The notes: generated from the sequence alone by a model not told the origin. Positions 25,998-35,787 are shown, counted from the stretch's first letter. The stretch is 64,000 bases of DNA from Deltaproteobacteria bacterium (GCA_029262455.1 JAJCZJ010000044.1:59378-123377), one strand, 5' to 3'. Made by a program: numbers and translations.

Positions 25998-26993
25998 CTA
26001 ACCCGGGCCGGCCGTGCTCACGTTCGCCGTGGATTGATCGCCCGGGCCAAACGGACTCAACTCACCGACGCCATGTCGCTTGGCATAACGGTAGGCGATC
26101 CCCGGACAATGACGACGTGCCGTACACTCACGACACGCCTCTCCGTAGGCCGACAGCTCCGCCTCGATGTGATGCATCGAGTAGACCCGATCTCCGGTCG
26201 CGTCATCGAGATAATGCGACTCCCCGAAGGTCGAACGGCTGTAATTCGTCGCATTCGGTTCCGCCAAAATACAGTTCGGAAACGATTCGAACGACACTTC
26301 GACCGCGAGCTCTCGGCCTCGATCTTTGAGCGTCAACACCGACTCGCGAACGTCATCATATCGCAGGTCGACAATGCCCTCCCAAGCCCCGCCTTTACCG
26401 ATCGTCGTGGGAAACACGAACTTGAACTTGGTCTCCGCCCCAAATAACTCAATCGCGCCGCGCAAGTACGAATCGAGTTGCAACAGATTGAGTCGGTTGA
26501 GGACGCAATTGAGCATGACGTCGACGCCGGCTTCGACCATGTTTTGGACACCTACGACCGTCGCGTGATGATCGCCTTCCCGAACACCGAATATCTCGGC
26601 GCTAGTCTTCGGATCCAGGGAATGGAGGGAAACAATCGCACGCTCCAGACCCAGCCCAACGGCCCGTTGCGCAAATCCATTCTTCGCGAAGCTTCGGCCA
26701 TGCGTGTTGGCGTCCCAGCAGATCCCATGGGCACCAAGCCACTCGACAACGGTCCAAAAATCGGGATGGATCGTCGCCTCGCCCCCGGTTACGACAACCC
26801 GCCGAAAGCCGGCAGCATGCAGGAACGCGGCGCGACGCAACAATTCGTCGCGCTTGTGAAAAAACAGCGACGGGTCACCGGTGTTGCTACACATCGGACA
26901 GCGGTAGTTACACTGCTCGCCAAATCGAAATAACGCTGCGCTGTCGGGTCCAACTTCGACTTCTTCGGGCAGCTGTTTCTTGAACAGGGTCAC
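25998..26993 (-). CDS. Radical SAM enzyme with C-terminal auxiliary Cys motif
   Basis: 331 residues. CNYRCPMC gives the cluster cysteines C28, C32 and C35, followed by VVVTGGEATIHP (GGEP variant GGEA) and typical barrel strands (IVSLHSLDPKTSAEIFG). Near the end, PNCILAEP and ACRECTARRHCPG match motifs shared with the other radical SAM proteins in this window. It probably generates a deoxyadenosyl radical for peptide or metabolite modification. It lies 33 bp downstream of the Gly/Arg/Asp-rich small protein, the best substrate candidate, and upstream of the AlkB-like gene. Confidence 0.85.
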   Translation of the reverse strand: MTLFKKQLPEEVEVGPDSAALFRFGEQCNYRCPMCSNTGDPSLFFHKRDELLRRAAFLHAAGFRRVVVTGGEATIHPDFWTVVEWLGAHGICWDANTHGRSFAKNGFAQRAVGLGLERAIVSLHSLDPKTSAEIFGVREGDHHATVVGVQNMVEAGVDVMLNCVLNRLNLLQLDSYLRGAIELFGAETKFKFVFPTTIGKGGAWEGIVDLRYDDVRESVLTLKDRGRELAVEVSFESFPNCILAEPNATNYSRSTFGESHYLDDATGDRVYSMHHIEAELSAYGEACRECTARRHCPGIAYRYAKRHGVGELSPFGPGDQSTANVSTAGPG

Positions 26994-27026
26994 CGGCGTG
27001 TATCCGACGATTCGCTCAAGGCCAAA

Positions 27027-27473
27027 TCAAGCCTTCTCGATGCCCGACTCGTCTGAACGCGGCCCCATCCTGCGGTCGAGCTCGTCCGAAACAATCTCCT
27101 GCACTCGTTCCGACACCAGCTTGACGACGAGCTCAACGACGCGCCGCTCATAGGCACCGTCGTCGCCGCGATCCGAATTCGAATCTGACAAGCGCCGATC
27201 GAGGAGACTGTCGACACGTTCGGCGACAAGCGTCACGACCGTATCGATGACCCGCTTCTCGTCCGAATCGCCGCGCCCGCCGCCGCCCCAACCAGCGCCA
27301 CGACCGTCGCGATTACCACGATCACCACCGTCGCGATCACCACGATCACCACCGCGGCGACCGCGATCGCTGTCTCTACCCCTTCGGCCGCAATCATCGT
27401 CGCGACCCGACCGAATCATGCGCTCTAAGGCTTCGATCCGCTCAACAAGTTCTTTGGTCTTTCGTTTACTCAT
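27027..27473 (-). CDS. Small protein with Gly/Arg/Asp-rich repeat linker
   Basis: 148 residues from the ATG at 27,473, preceded by an excellent TTGGAGG site. Residues 1-20 form a charged helix (ERIEALERM). Residues about 24-70 are almost only G, R and D, with 8-residue units GDRGDRDG and GDRGNRDG encoded by two 24-bp repeats (27,303-27,326 and 27,327-27,350). Two similar helices follow (KRVIDTVVTLVAERV and RRVVELVVKLVSERV), suggesting an internal duplication. One Cys (28) and one Trp are present. It may be a RiPP-like substrate of the radical SAM enzyme next to it, or simply a structural protein with a disordered linker. Confidence 0.7.
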   Translation of the reverse strand: MSKRKTKELVERIEALERMIRSGRDDDCGRRGRDSDRGRRGGDRGDRDGGDRGNRDGRGAGWGGGGRGDSDEKRVIDTVVTLVAERVDSLLDRRLSDSNSDRGDDGAYERRVVELVVKLVSERVQEIVSDELDRRMGPRSDESGIEKA

Positions 27474-27619
27474 GCAAGGCCTCCAATAGCGATCAAACAC
27501 ATCAACGTCCGCCCCACCGCACAACTGAAATACCTTCGGATATCAGCCTCTGAAAGACAAGCTCGGCAGCTGTGCCGACCTTGGTCGCGGGAATCCCCGC
27601 ATGATAGCGTCACCGACCA

Positions 27620-29278
27620 ATGCAACTCGCTTTCCTCAGCGATGGGCTGGCTCTTGCCGCGGTCGCAGCCTGCTACCTGACAATACTGCTGATCCGGGTC
27701 CTTCGACGCTCCCCAGGTTGGGTGGCACCCACCCTGCTGGGCACGGTGGCCCTCGCCGCGCTGCTCCGCGCGACAATCGCGCGTGAGGCCATCTTGACCG
27801 CCTGGACCTATATCCGCACCGTCCCGCTGGCACAGGCTATCTCTACCGGACCGGTCTTCGAGTGGCTGGTCGGCCAAGGCAGATCAGTCTACCTCACCGA
27901 CCTTATTTTCGACACGAACTTGGTTCTCGCCTGCCTCACGCCCCTGCCGTTGTTCCTACACTCGAATTTTCTATTGAAAGACGTCCGCGTCGCGGTCGCC
28001 GCCGCCTTCCTATTGGCGATCCTGCCGGTCCACATCGCGTTCTCGCGCAGCGACGTCTACTTCATTCAATCCCTCTTCTTCTCCTCCCTCGCCTTCGCCA
28101 CCCTCTACAGCGCCCTCACCGACCCGTCACTGCGATGGCGGCAGATCTCCCTGCTTTTTCTCGGCCCACTATTGTGGACCGTATTCCTCGCACGCCCTCT
28201 CAACCTCGCCTTCTTTCCGCTGCTGCTGGCGACGATCTTCGTCACCGTTGGTTCCGAAGTCCCGAACCAACGGCGCTGGATCGCAGCGCTGGTCGTCACC
28301 ATCCCCGCCGTCCTCGACCTCTTGCTCAACTTGTTCGTCGGCTACGGATCCCAGGTCGGGGAAGGACTAGGCCTCAAAACCATCACACAAGCCTGGCGGA
28401 TGCTCTTCGATCTGGAACGCAACACGGTCCTCAACACGGACATCACGCCCCTGGGAATTCCGATTCTGATGGCGCTCGGGCTCCGGACCTTGTGGACGGG
28501 TGGCAAAAGAACGATCGCGGTATATCTCCTGGGATGGTTCATCGCTTTCTTTGTGACGCACGCGTATATCTTCCCGTTTCGCGCCACGATGATGGCGCGT
28601 TACCATCTCCATCTGGTGGTGCCGACTATTCTAATGGCCGCAGCAGCACTGCCTCGCGTTCTCCGGTTGGGAACCGTGTGGCGTGCAACGATCGCACTCT
28701 ACCTACTAGCGTCGCCGGTGTTGCACATCGGATTCGCAAAGAATGTCGAGAACTTCAGCATCCAGCGCGAGTTCAAGTTTTTGACCGAACTTCGCAGCGA
28801 GATCCCACAGGGCTGCGTGGTGGTCGACTACGTCGGTCCAGCAGGATGCACCCGCGGCCCCCGACTGGAGCGGATCGGAGCTTACGCCGGTCGTGGCCAG
28901 CCGAGTCGCTGGCAAAGCGTGCTGCTCATCGGTGCAGCTCGGGGAAGCGACGGAGGTCGTCCCATGCCAAAACAAGTCGTCACCACCGATGGAGTCGACG
29001 CGGCTATCGATGGTCATGACTGTGCGCTGTTCTACGAAGGCAACTTGTGCCGCTCCTATGGCAACTCCTGGAGCGATCTCGCGCCCGCCTGCAAGAGAAT
29101 GCACGAGGTCTTCGACCTCGCCCCCATCCGCGAATCGAGATACACCGAACACATCTACGACCCCGCGGACGCCCGCGGGCTTTGCGGCCCAGCCACCACC
29201 AGATACGATCCTCCGACGGACGAAGCCACTCTCCGCCTGTACCGAATCAAGCGAAAATCCGCACCGGAGACTCAATGA
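27620..29278 (+). CDS. Polytopic GT-C-like membrane protein
   Basis: 552 residues with about 10-11 hydrophobic segments between residues 10 and 375, then a soluble, Cys-containing C-terminal domain of about 175 residues. The layout resembles ArnT/PMT-type GT-C glycosyltransferases that use lipid-linked sugar donors, but I cannot point to a definite catalytic Asp motif. Its stop overlaps the start of the TPR gene (ATGA), so the pair is translationally coupled. A role in glycosylating envelope or exported proteins is inference. Confidence 0.65.
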   Translation: MQLAFLSDGLALAAVAACYLTILLIRVLRRSPGWVAPTLLGTVALAALLRATIAREAILTAWTYIRTVPLAQAISTGPVFEWLVGQGRSVYLTDLIFDTNLVLACLTPLPLFLHSNFLLKDVRVAVAAAFLLAILPVHIAFSRSDVYFIQSLFFSSLAFATLYSALTDPSLRWRQISLLFLGPLLWTVFLARPLNLAFFPLLLATIFVTVGSEVPNQRRWIAALVVTIPAVLDLLLNLFVGYGSQVGEGLGLKTITQAWRMLFDLERNTVLNTDITPLGIPILMALGLRTLWTGGKRTIAVYLLGWFIAFFVTHAYIFPFRATMMARYHLHLVVPTILMAAAALPRVLRLGTVWRATIALYLLASPVLHIGFAKNVENFSIQREFKFLTELRSEIPQGCVVVDYVGPAGCTRGPRLERIGAYAGRGQPSRWQSVLLIGAARGSDGGRPMPKQVVTTDGVDAAIDGHDCALFYEGNLCRSYGNSWSDLAPACKRMHEVFDLAPIRESRYTEHIYDPADARGLCGPATTRYDPPTDEATLRLYRIKRKSAPETQ

Positions 29279-31221
29279 GCACGGCCCCCCTGACCTCGGG
29301 CACCACGAAGGAAATCGCGGCATGCCTGCGGGCGATTCAGCAGGTCGATCGCCCAGCGGCACTCGGACACGCCCGCCGGCTTGCCGGCGGCGATGATCGT
29401 GCGGCACGGATGATCGGCGCGCGACTTCTCTACCTGTTGCGGCTCTACCAGGAAGCCATCGACTGCCTGAAACGCCATATCGAAGACAATCCGAAGGATC
29501 GCTACGCTCACCGCTTGATTTTCTCTCAGCTCGAGCGGCTGCATTTTCACCAGGAGACAGATCTCGCACTGCAGAAGCTTCTAGAAGTTTCGCAAGACGC
29601 CAAGGTCCAGACTGCGGCTGCGCTACACTACAAGGGTACCGGTCGGCCGCTGGCCGCTGTCTCTCACCTCGAAAACGCTCTGACTGCTATCCCCGGTGAC
29701 GCTCGACTGAACCTCCTACTCCTCGAAGCGGCGGTTGAGGCAAGACACAGCGAGAGCACCCAACACGCCGCCACACTGGCCCTTGGCCAAGATCACTCGA
29801 AGTGGATTGAGATCATCGACCACCTTTTCGAGGTGGGCGCCTTCGAGCAGATCGCCAGCGAAGGGGAATGCCGCGGCAATACCGCCGACGGACTCGCCGT
29901 GCGCGCTCAGCTACAACTCTACCAAGGCGCCTACGCAGAGGCCCGGCAAACTGCAGAACGCGCACTGGCCCTGCAGCCCGATCTAGAACGACCATTTGCC
30001 GTCATGGTGGGCGCGGCCGTAGCGACGGGTGATCTCGAACGGGCATCGCAACTCCTGGAAGGTTGGAACGGCGAACGCAGCGTGTCATTGCGAACTTGGC
30101 AGGCCGAACTCCAAACGCGAAGAGGTCAATTCGCCGCTGCCGAGCAAGAGCTGACCCGACTGCAAAACGAAATCACCGGGTACTTTCCGGCCAAGCTCCT
30201 TTGGGTGATCGTTAAGGACGAACTCGAACATCAACCCTGGATCACTCAGTCGGCGTTCGATGGACTACTCGAAGGACAGCTCGCAGCGCTTGGCGTCGAT
30301 ATCGACGTGAGTAGCGGGCGTGTCAGCGGCGCAGATCTTCGTGCCGCGGCAGAAAGCGGACTCGCGCGACTGCGTGGCAACCGATCCCCGTTCCCAACCG
30401 TCGTTTCCAACGGACGTTTGCACGCCGTCGCCGTCCCTCCGAGCCCGAGACATCGAGTCAGAGAAGCACAGCATTCCACCCCCTGGGCCGGCATCGAAGC
30501 GGCGCGAAAAGAGATCGCTCAAGAACTGTCGCAGCTCGGCGATCACCCAATCGCCGCTTGCTACGATGCCGAACTTGACCTTTGGGTCGGCGACTACGAA
30601 ACAGCTCGCGCCAAGTTCGAGAGTATCCTCGCCGCCGCGCGTCGCACGACTTGGGCGTGGATCGGCCTCGGCGCGAGCCAAACCCTTCTCGGGGACGCCG
30701 GACAGGGACTGGAAACTCTAGACGAAGGTGTCCGCGTCATGGGCTGGCGCGGCGCGACCCTGCCGATCTATCGCGGCGAATCATTGCTGCGTCTCGGTCG
30801 GCTCGACGAAGCGGCCGAGGAGTTGGAGCAAGCATGTACGATCCACCCCAGCCGCACATCGGCCTGGGCCCTCCGTGCTATTACCGAACACACCCGTAGC
30901 AACCGTGAGGGAGGCCAGGCAGCTTTCGACGAGCTCGATCTACGCGCAGCGGCACTGCTGTCTGACGCGGCGCGTACGCTCGACAATGAGGGTTGGTGGC
31001 CAAAGCGCCCCGAACCCGACTTCCAGGTGCAGATCTGCGAACAGGCACTCGTCCTCATGAAGGGCAACCGATCTTCGAGTTGCGCGTTCTGGCAAGCACC
31101 CGGCAGCAATACCATCCGGTCACTGCTGCACCATCGCCCAGTCACCTCCGCCGAATGGGAAAAACACGAGATTCGCAGCCTAGAGCGCCTACTGCCCGGT
31201 CCATCGACTGACCGACGATAG
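29275..31221 (+). CDS. TPR-repeat protein
   Basis: 648 residues from the ATG at 29,275, overlapping the previous gene's stop. The sequence is a run of helix pairs with TPR-like spacing: LYQEAIDCLKRHIEDNPKDRYAH (about 60-90), ALALQPDLERPFAVMVGAAVATGDLERASQLL (about 235-265), LGDAGQGLETLDEGVRVMGWRGATL and LGRLDEAAEELEQACTIHPSRTSAWALRA (about 480-550). There is no signal peptide or transmembrane helix. It probably scaffolds or regulates the coupled membrane protein. The last 100 residues contain two Cys (CEQALV and SCAFW) of unknown role. Confidence 0.75.
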   Translation: MSTAPLTSGTTKEIAACLRAIQQVDRPAALGHARRLAGGDDRAARMIGARLLYLLRLYQEAIDCLKRHIEDNPKDRYAHRLIFSQLERLHFHQETDLALQKLLEVSQDAKVQTAAALHYKGTGRPLAAVSHLENALTAIPGDARLNLLLLEAAVEARHSESTQHAATLALGQDHSKWIEIIDHLFEVGAFEQIASEGECRGNTADGLAVRAQLQLYQGAYAEARQTAERALALQPDLERPFAVMVGAAVATGDLERASQLLEGWNGERSVSLRTWQAELQTRRGQFAAAEQELTRLQNEITGYFPAKLLWVIVKDELEHQPWITQSAFDGLLEGQLAALGVDIDVSSGRVSGADLRAAAESGLARLRGNRSPFPTVVSNGRLHAVAVPPSPRHRVREAQHSTPWAGIEAARKEIAQELSQLGDHPIAACYDAELDLWVGDYETARAKFESILAAARRTTWAWIGLGASQTLLGDAGQGLETLDEGVRVMGWRGATLPIYRGESLLRLGRLDEAAEELEQACTIHPSRTSAWALRAITEHTRSNREGGQAAFDELDLRAAALLSDAARTLDNEGWWPKRPEPDFQVQICEQALVLMKGNRSSSCAFWQAPGSNTIRSLLHHRPVTSAEWEKHEIRSLERLLPGPSTDRR

Positions 31222-31234
31222 CGCCTCAGGTCAC

Positions 31235-32212
31235 TTAGTTCGCCAAAACTTCGCCGGACTGTGTATCGACCGATTGCGACACTTTCGCTGCAATACGAGA
31301 AGCAAACATCCGAGTTCCCTTCGGATTCGGGTGTCCGTCACCGGCGATGATGTACGGGCTAGCACGGTAGCCCTCCCAGCCCTTCAGCCCACTGTCGATG
31401 CGCGTCAGATGGATGTCCGGTGGGAAGATCTCATCGAGATCGGTAAAATCGCTCACAAAAGAGAAAACTGCGACCTTCACCCCGCGTTCGCGCTGATCGT
31501 TGGCCAGTAGCTCTACCCCCGGCCGCAACGCCGCCAACGCCTCGCTCTTCGAGTACTGACCGATCGCCCATGTTTGATAGCGGTTGATCACGCGCCTCCC
31601 CAAAGAGAAGCGAAAGAGCTGCGAGAAGAGTGTCGACTCCCGGATTTGCCGCACGCGGTGATTGATGTCGCGCGGACTCGGAACATGTCCGTGGTACTCG
31701 AGCACAACGATATCCGGATGATATCGTCGCCCCCAGGTCTCGTAGATCTCCAGCTGGGAACGCAGATAGTTCATCGGCATTCCGAAATTCATCACGGCAA
31801 CTTCGAGCGACGGAAAGCGGCCCTTCAAATCTTCCTGGAGCTGCGCCGAAATGGTGTCGCCGTCATCAACCCCCGTCCCGTGAATCATCGAATCCCCATA
31901 CAGCTGGACCACCAAGGTGTCGGCAACTCGCTCGGCCGGGAGGCTTTCATTGCCGCGGAAACCAATCGCGTTGCTGGTCACCTCAAAGGTGCCACCTGCC
32001 CCGTCGCGCACGTGCATCACCTTGCTCGGAAAGTGCCGGCAGACACCCCCCTCTGAACAATCCATCCGGTCCATCATCGCCGGGGCGTCCCAACTGCCGG
32101 TTCCGAAGGTCGGCCCGAAGATCGCGACCGCGAGCAAGATGAGGAACACCCCCAAACATCCCCCGGCAATCACGCTGAGGGCGGGGAACCACTTTCGAAT
32201 CGATATCGCCAA
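31235..32212 (-). CDS. Membrane-anchored SGNH/GDSL-like hydrolase
   Basis: 325 residues. One N-terminal transmembrane anchor (residues about 10-33) is followed by an SGNH-like domain: block I VVQLYGDSMIHGTG (S108), block III-like NFGMPMN and block V GDGHPNPKG (D292, H294). Such proteins are esterases or acetyltransferase partners acting on glycans or lipids in the periplasm. The apparent start is TTG without a strong ribosome-binding site. It is convergent with the TPR gene, only 13 bp apart. Confidence 0.75.
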   Translation of the reverse strand: MAISIRKWFPALSVIAGGCLGVFLILLAVAIFGPTFGTGSWDAPAMMDRMDCSEGGVCRHFPSKVMHVRDGAGGTFEVTSNAIGFRGNESLPAERVADTLVVQLYGDSMIHGTGVDDGDTISAQLQEDLKGRFPSLEVAVMNFGMPMNYLRSQLEIYETWGRRYHPDIVVLEYHGHVPSPRDINHRVRQIRESTLFSQLFRFSLGRRVINRYQTWAIGQYSKSEALAALRPGVELLANDQRERGVKVAVFSFVSDFTDLDEIFPPDIHLTRIDSGLKGWEGYRASPYIIAGDGHPNPKGTRMFASRIAAKVSQSVDTQSGEVLAN

Positions 32213-32254
32213 GATGGAGGGATGCTACCGATGACGGCGAACGATGAAAAGAGC

Positions 32255-32285
32255 GAGCCCCGCCAGCTCCTAACAGGCGGGGCTC
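32255..32285 (-). terminator. Intrinsic terminator after the duplicated-domain lipoprotein gene
   Basis: A 10-bp perfect stem (gagccccgcc at 32,255-32,264 with 32,276-32,285) is followed on the minus strand by GCTCTTTTC. It lies 19 bp past the stop at 32,304. Confidence 0.8.
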
Positions 32286-32303
32286 CTCCAACGACCGGTC
32301 CAA

Positions 32304-33731
32304 CTACGGTGCGGGTGTCACCGAAACCACCTCGAGCACGGTGTCGACAATCTCGCCGATTCCAGGAGCGTAGACCTTCTCCTCCTCATCGTCGCAATCT
32401 TCCATTGGATTGACGTCCTGAACGACGACCACTCCGTCGTAAGTAACGCCACCATATTGCCGCGTTTCCCCGACAGCGGAGACTTGCCCCATGTCGGTAG
32501 CAATTCCGGGCGCGACCTCTTGGAAGTACGCATTCCCAACCGCCGGGCTCGAGGGCATGATGACTCCCGGCTTCGCGCCGTTGATGCCTGCTTTCCAGGT
32601 ACCCGACATATTGGCTACCACGCCGCCTTCGAAAAACTCGACATCCTCGCCGAAGTAACAGACCGTTCCATCGTCGGCCTCGACGTAGAAGTTGCGTGCT
32701 ATTTCATGGATCTCGCCGTCGATAAAGGCCTTGTGCTCGAGAATATGAGTCTCGACACCCGCAACCATTTCCGTCTCCGCCAGCACGGTACGTTCAACGC
32801 GGAGAAACTCACCGTCTTCCTCCCCCTCGAGAACAACCGTAAGTCCAACGTCGAGTGGATAAAACTGGTTGGTCGAGTTGAGGCTAAAGGTCGCGATTGC
32901 GGGGTCGCACAAGTCACTACTCACCGTGGTGTCAAAACACTGCGCCGAGCTGACCTCGACCAGCTCTAAAACGCTGTCGACGATTTCTCCAATGCCGGGT
33001 GCATAGAGTTTCTCTTCTTCAGCCGAGCAGTCTTCAAACGGATTCGAGTCCTGCACCACCAGTAGGCGGACATAGTCGGTGTCACCTACCGTGCGCGCCG
33101 CGTTGGTCGCCTCGACTCGACCCATATCGATCGCAATGCCGGGGGCATTCTCTTGCGAGTATCGATCCCCCACCATCGGATCAGCCGGCATGATGATCCC
33201 TGGCTTGGCTCCATCGACGCCAGCACGCCACGTACCGTCCATGTTGGCCAGGACACCGCCCTCGAAAAACTCGACGTCCTCCCCAAAGTAGCAAACCGTC
33301 CCATCATCCGCTTCGACGTAGAAATTGCGTGCGATCTCGTGAATCTCCCCATCGATGAACGATTTGTGCTCGAGAATGTGAGTCTCGACGCCCGCGATCA
33401 TCACCGTTTCTTCCAGAACGGTACGCTCGACTCGCACGAGCTCGCCGTCTTCCTCGCCCTCCAACACTGTCGTCAGGCCGACGACCAGTGGGTAGTACAA
33501 GTTGGTCGATTCGAGCGAAAATGTTGCCACTTCTGGGTCACACAAGCCCGGGTCTAGGTTGGTCTCAAAACATTGCGGCTGTGGCGTCGCCGTGGGCTCG
33601 GCTGTCGGGATGGCCGTCGCGGTCGGCACCGCCGGGGTTGGCGTCGCTGTCGCCGCTTTCTTGCTATCCCCACATCCAACCGAAACCAACACGAGCACGG
33701 CCATCGCCAAGGCGATTCTGTAAGTCTTCAT
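32304..33731 (-). CDS. Lipoprotein with two tandem copies of a ~210-residue domain
   Basis: 475 residues from the ATG at 33,731, preceded by GGAGGAG. Lipobox VSVGC, then a Thr/Pro/Ala-rich linker (about 20-50). Two nearly identical domains follow (about 53-262 and 263-475), each beginning QCF(E/D)T and ending YAPGIGEIVD(S/T)VLE(L/V)V. Shared internal segments include HILEHK, GEIHEIARNFYVEADD, GTVCYFGEDVEFFEGG and the paired PxxDC motif. No catalytic site is recognised. High identity between copies implies a recent duplication. A surface or periplasmic role is likely. Confidence 0.8.
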   Translation of the reverse strand: MKTYRIALAMAVLVLVSVGCGDSKKAATATPTPAVPTATAIPTAEPTATPQPQCFETNLDPGLCDPEVATFSLESTNLYYPLVVGLTTVLEGEEDGELVRVERTVLEETVMIAGVETHILEHKSFIDGEIHEIARNFYVEADDGTVCYFGEDVEFFEGGVLANMDGTWRAGVDGAKPGIIMPADPMVGDRYSQENAPGIAIDMGRVEATNAARTVGDTDYVRLLVVQDSNPFEDCSAEEEKLYAPGIGEIVDSVLELVEVSSAQCFDTTVSSDLCDPAIATFSLNSTNQFYPLDVGLTVVLEGEEDGEFLRVERTVLAETEMVAGVETHILEHKAFIDGEIHEIARNFYVEADDGTVCYFGEDVEFFEGGVVANMSGTWKAGINGAKPGVIMPSSPAVGNAYFQEVAPGIATDMGQVSAVGETRQYGGVTYDGVVVVQDVNPMEDCDDEEEKVYAPGIGEIVDTVLEVVSVTPAP

Positions 33732-33865
33732 GAGATTCTCCTCCTCGAGTGTGGCCGCCGCACAAGAGCGACAACCTATTCGGAGAAGGAGGAACGCCAG
33801 CACCGTGCCAACAGTTGCACCGCCGGGCTCAGCAGACCTCACTCACCCCAGAGCGGGAACCCCAT

Positions 33866-33981
33866 GCCAGGTCTGGCACGCAGCAGGGCTCAACCATGCA
33901 GGATCTGGCGCGACCGGGTTAGTCCCGCAGGATCTGGCACGACCGGGTTAGTCCCGCAGGATCTGGCGCGACTGGATTAGG
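33866..33981. repeat. 29-bp tandem repeat array
   Basis: Two full units (33,898-33,926 and 33,927-33,955), each gcaggatctggc(g/a)cgaccg..., differ at one base. A partial third unit from 33,956 runs into the stop codon of the radical SAM gene, and a degenerate unit lies at about 33,866-33,895. No spacers, so it is not a CRISPR array. Confidence 0.8.
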
Positions 33982-35674
33982 GCTGCGCGGGAGCTGCTGC
34001 GCGGGCGTCGCGCAAGAGGGCGACCAGGTGATCGACCGCGACACGGGCGCTATCTTGGTCAGTCTCTTCCGCCAGCTTGAAATCCACCCCAACCTGCGAG
34101 CGATTGCCGCGCACGGCGAGGTTGAAACGCAGATCGAGGTGAGCCCCCGCCGGACCGCGCGCGGTCACGGCACCAGTGCTCTGAGACGGCCATCGCAGTT
34201 GCTCTAGATTCCATCCGGGAAGAGCAAACCGGTGATGCAGACGCCCGGCAAGCATTGTCACCCGTTGCCGACCTCGCTGCAGAACCGATGAGCTGAGCGC
34301 ACGCTCTACGGCATCACCAAACAGTTGCGGCACTTCTAGTAGGTCCGGAGCCGAAGCGAGCTGATCGCGGACCCACCGCAGCAGCCCTCCGAGTTCCTCC
34401 GCAGACACCGCGTGATCCGCTGAGACTTCCATGTCGTATTCCGCCATGCGGATGACCGGAGCGTCGGCCGAACCAGGTCGCAGGAACCTGAACAAGACCG
34501 GGGCACCACTCGTGTGCTCCATTTGCACTTCAATCAACCGCCGTCGATCTTCCGTCACCTCGCGCACCAGCCGCCATCCTTGCGGAAGAGCGTCGCCACC
34601 GAGCGACTCACGCAGCCCAGCGAGCAGCGGCTCGGCGAGCAATACGAAATTCAAGTGGTCGGAGTCGATCGCCAACAAATCCTCGCGCGTCAACGGCACG
34701 AACTCGTCGCCGCCGTGCAGCTCCAAGTAGACGCGAAAGATTCCGGTACAGCGCGAGCGGAACACGCACGAATCGCAGGTCGGTAGGTGCGTACGCAGAG
34801 AGGCCTGCCATTCGTACTTGTTCATCTCATCTTCCAGGCCCTCGCCATCGGAAGACTTCGTCACGGTCTCCTGCCCACCGTGGTGAATACGCGACCCCCA
34901 CTTCGGCAAAATACAGTACGGCAGATTGCCAACGTTGATGTCGAAATCCGGATTCCACTTTTCGAATCCAGCCAGCATCTCCTCGTAGTAGGGTGCCATG
35001 TCGGAGTACCGCGGCATGATCTCGCTCAGATACTCTTCGTTGCGTTCGCCCGTACTCTCCGGTCGAACGATGTCGACGTGGAGCTGTGTGACTCCGTACT
35101 TTTCGATCAACTCTGGGTAATCCGGCAGCGAGCGATAACTTCGATCGTTGACACACATGTTGGCCGTCACCAATTGCCCGCGCCTCTTCAGCTCACCCAA
35201 TCCGTGCAAGATACGCTGAAACGACTGAGGCCTCTCGGTCGTAGCAACGTGCGCCTCTTCATTGGCGCCTTGAATCGAGATGCGCCACTCGAAATTGCCG
35301 AGGGCAACCACCGATTCGATGAACCCGGGGTGGGGAAACATCACGCCGTTGGTAAAGATGACAATGTGCTCAAAGCCGAGTTCGACGGCCTTGGCCAATG
35401 CATCGAGGAATCGCTTGTGGATCGTCGGCTCGCCGCCAAGGAACGTCAGGTGCGTCGCCCCCGCCGCGCGTGCGTCTTCCAGCGCCTCCAAGACGGGCTC
35501 GATTGGCACCGGCCGAGCGATCTTCATGGCGGTCAACTGACCGCTCGAGCAGAAGACGCAACGATTGTTGCAGAGATGTCCTAGTTGGATCTCGAACCGA
35601 TGCCCCGACCCGGAAGAGGTCACAGTGGCCGCGGCACGTCTATCCTCCTCGGTAATGTTCATTGAGATCGCCAT
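33977..35674 (-). CDS. Radical SAM enzyme with extended C-terminal domain
   Basis: 565 residues from the ATG at 35,674 (an ATG four codons later is also possible; the longer frame was rejected). CNNRCVFC gives C35, C39 and C42, then LTFLGGEPTIHKRFL. PYCILP and TCDSCVFRSRCTG are the auxiliary-type motifs shared with paralogues here. After about residue 340 there is a domain of roughly 220 residues not seen in the others (LVREVTEDRRRLIEVQMEHT, RGNRSQVGVDFKLAEETD), perhaps substrate-binding. It is divergent from the aldo-keto reductase operon. The substrate is unknown. Confidence 0.85.
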   Translation of the reverse strand: MAISMNITEEDRRAAATVTSSGSGHRFEIQLGHLCNNRCVFCSSGQLTAMKIARPVPIEPVLEALEDARAAGATHLTFLGGEPTIHKRFLDALAKAVELGFEHIVIFTNGVMFPHPGFIESVVALGNFEWRISIQGANEEAHVATTERPQSFQRILHGLGELKRRGQLVTANMCVNDRSYRSLPDYPELIEKYGVTQLHVDIVRPESTGERNEEYLSEIMPRYSDMAPYYEEMLAGFEKWNPDFDINVGNLPYCILPKWGSRIHHGGQETVTKSSDGEGLEDEMNKYEWQASLRTHLPTCDSCVFRSRCTGIFRVYLELHGGDEFVPLTREDLLAIDSDHLNFVLLAEPLLAGLRESLGGDALPQGWRLVREVTEDRRRLIEVQMEHTSGAPVLFRFLRPGSADAPVIRMAEYDMEVSADHAVSAEELGGLLRWVRDQLASAPDLLEVPQLFGDAVERALSSSVLQRGRQRVTMLAGRLHHRFALPGWNLEQLRWPSQSTGAVTARGPAGAHLDLRFNLAVRGNRSQVGVDFKLAEETDQDSARVAVDHLVALLRDARAAAPAQP

Positions 35675-35787
35675 GCAACCACTAAATGCTAGTTCACCGC
35701 GGCCCAATATAGCAAGCAGGTCGTCGGGAGCATTGAACTTTCTTTGAACTGCTGCCACCTTGCACTCGCTCTCTGGAGCAGTGATCC

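Noticed and set aside
33866..33981. Possible CRISPR array
   Set aside because: Units are directly adjacent with no spacers and no cas genes nearby.
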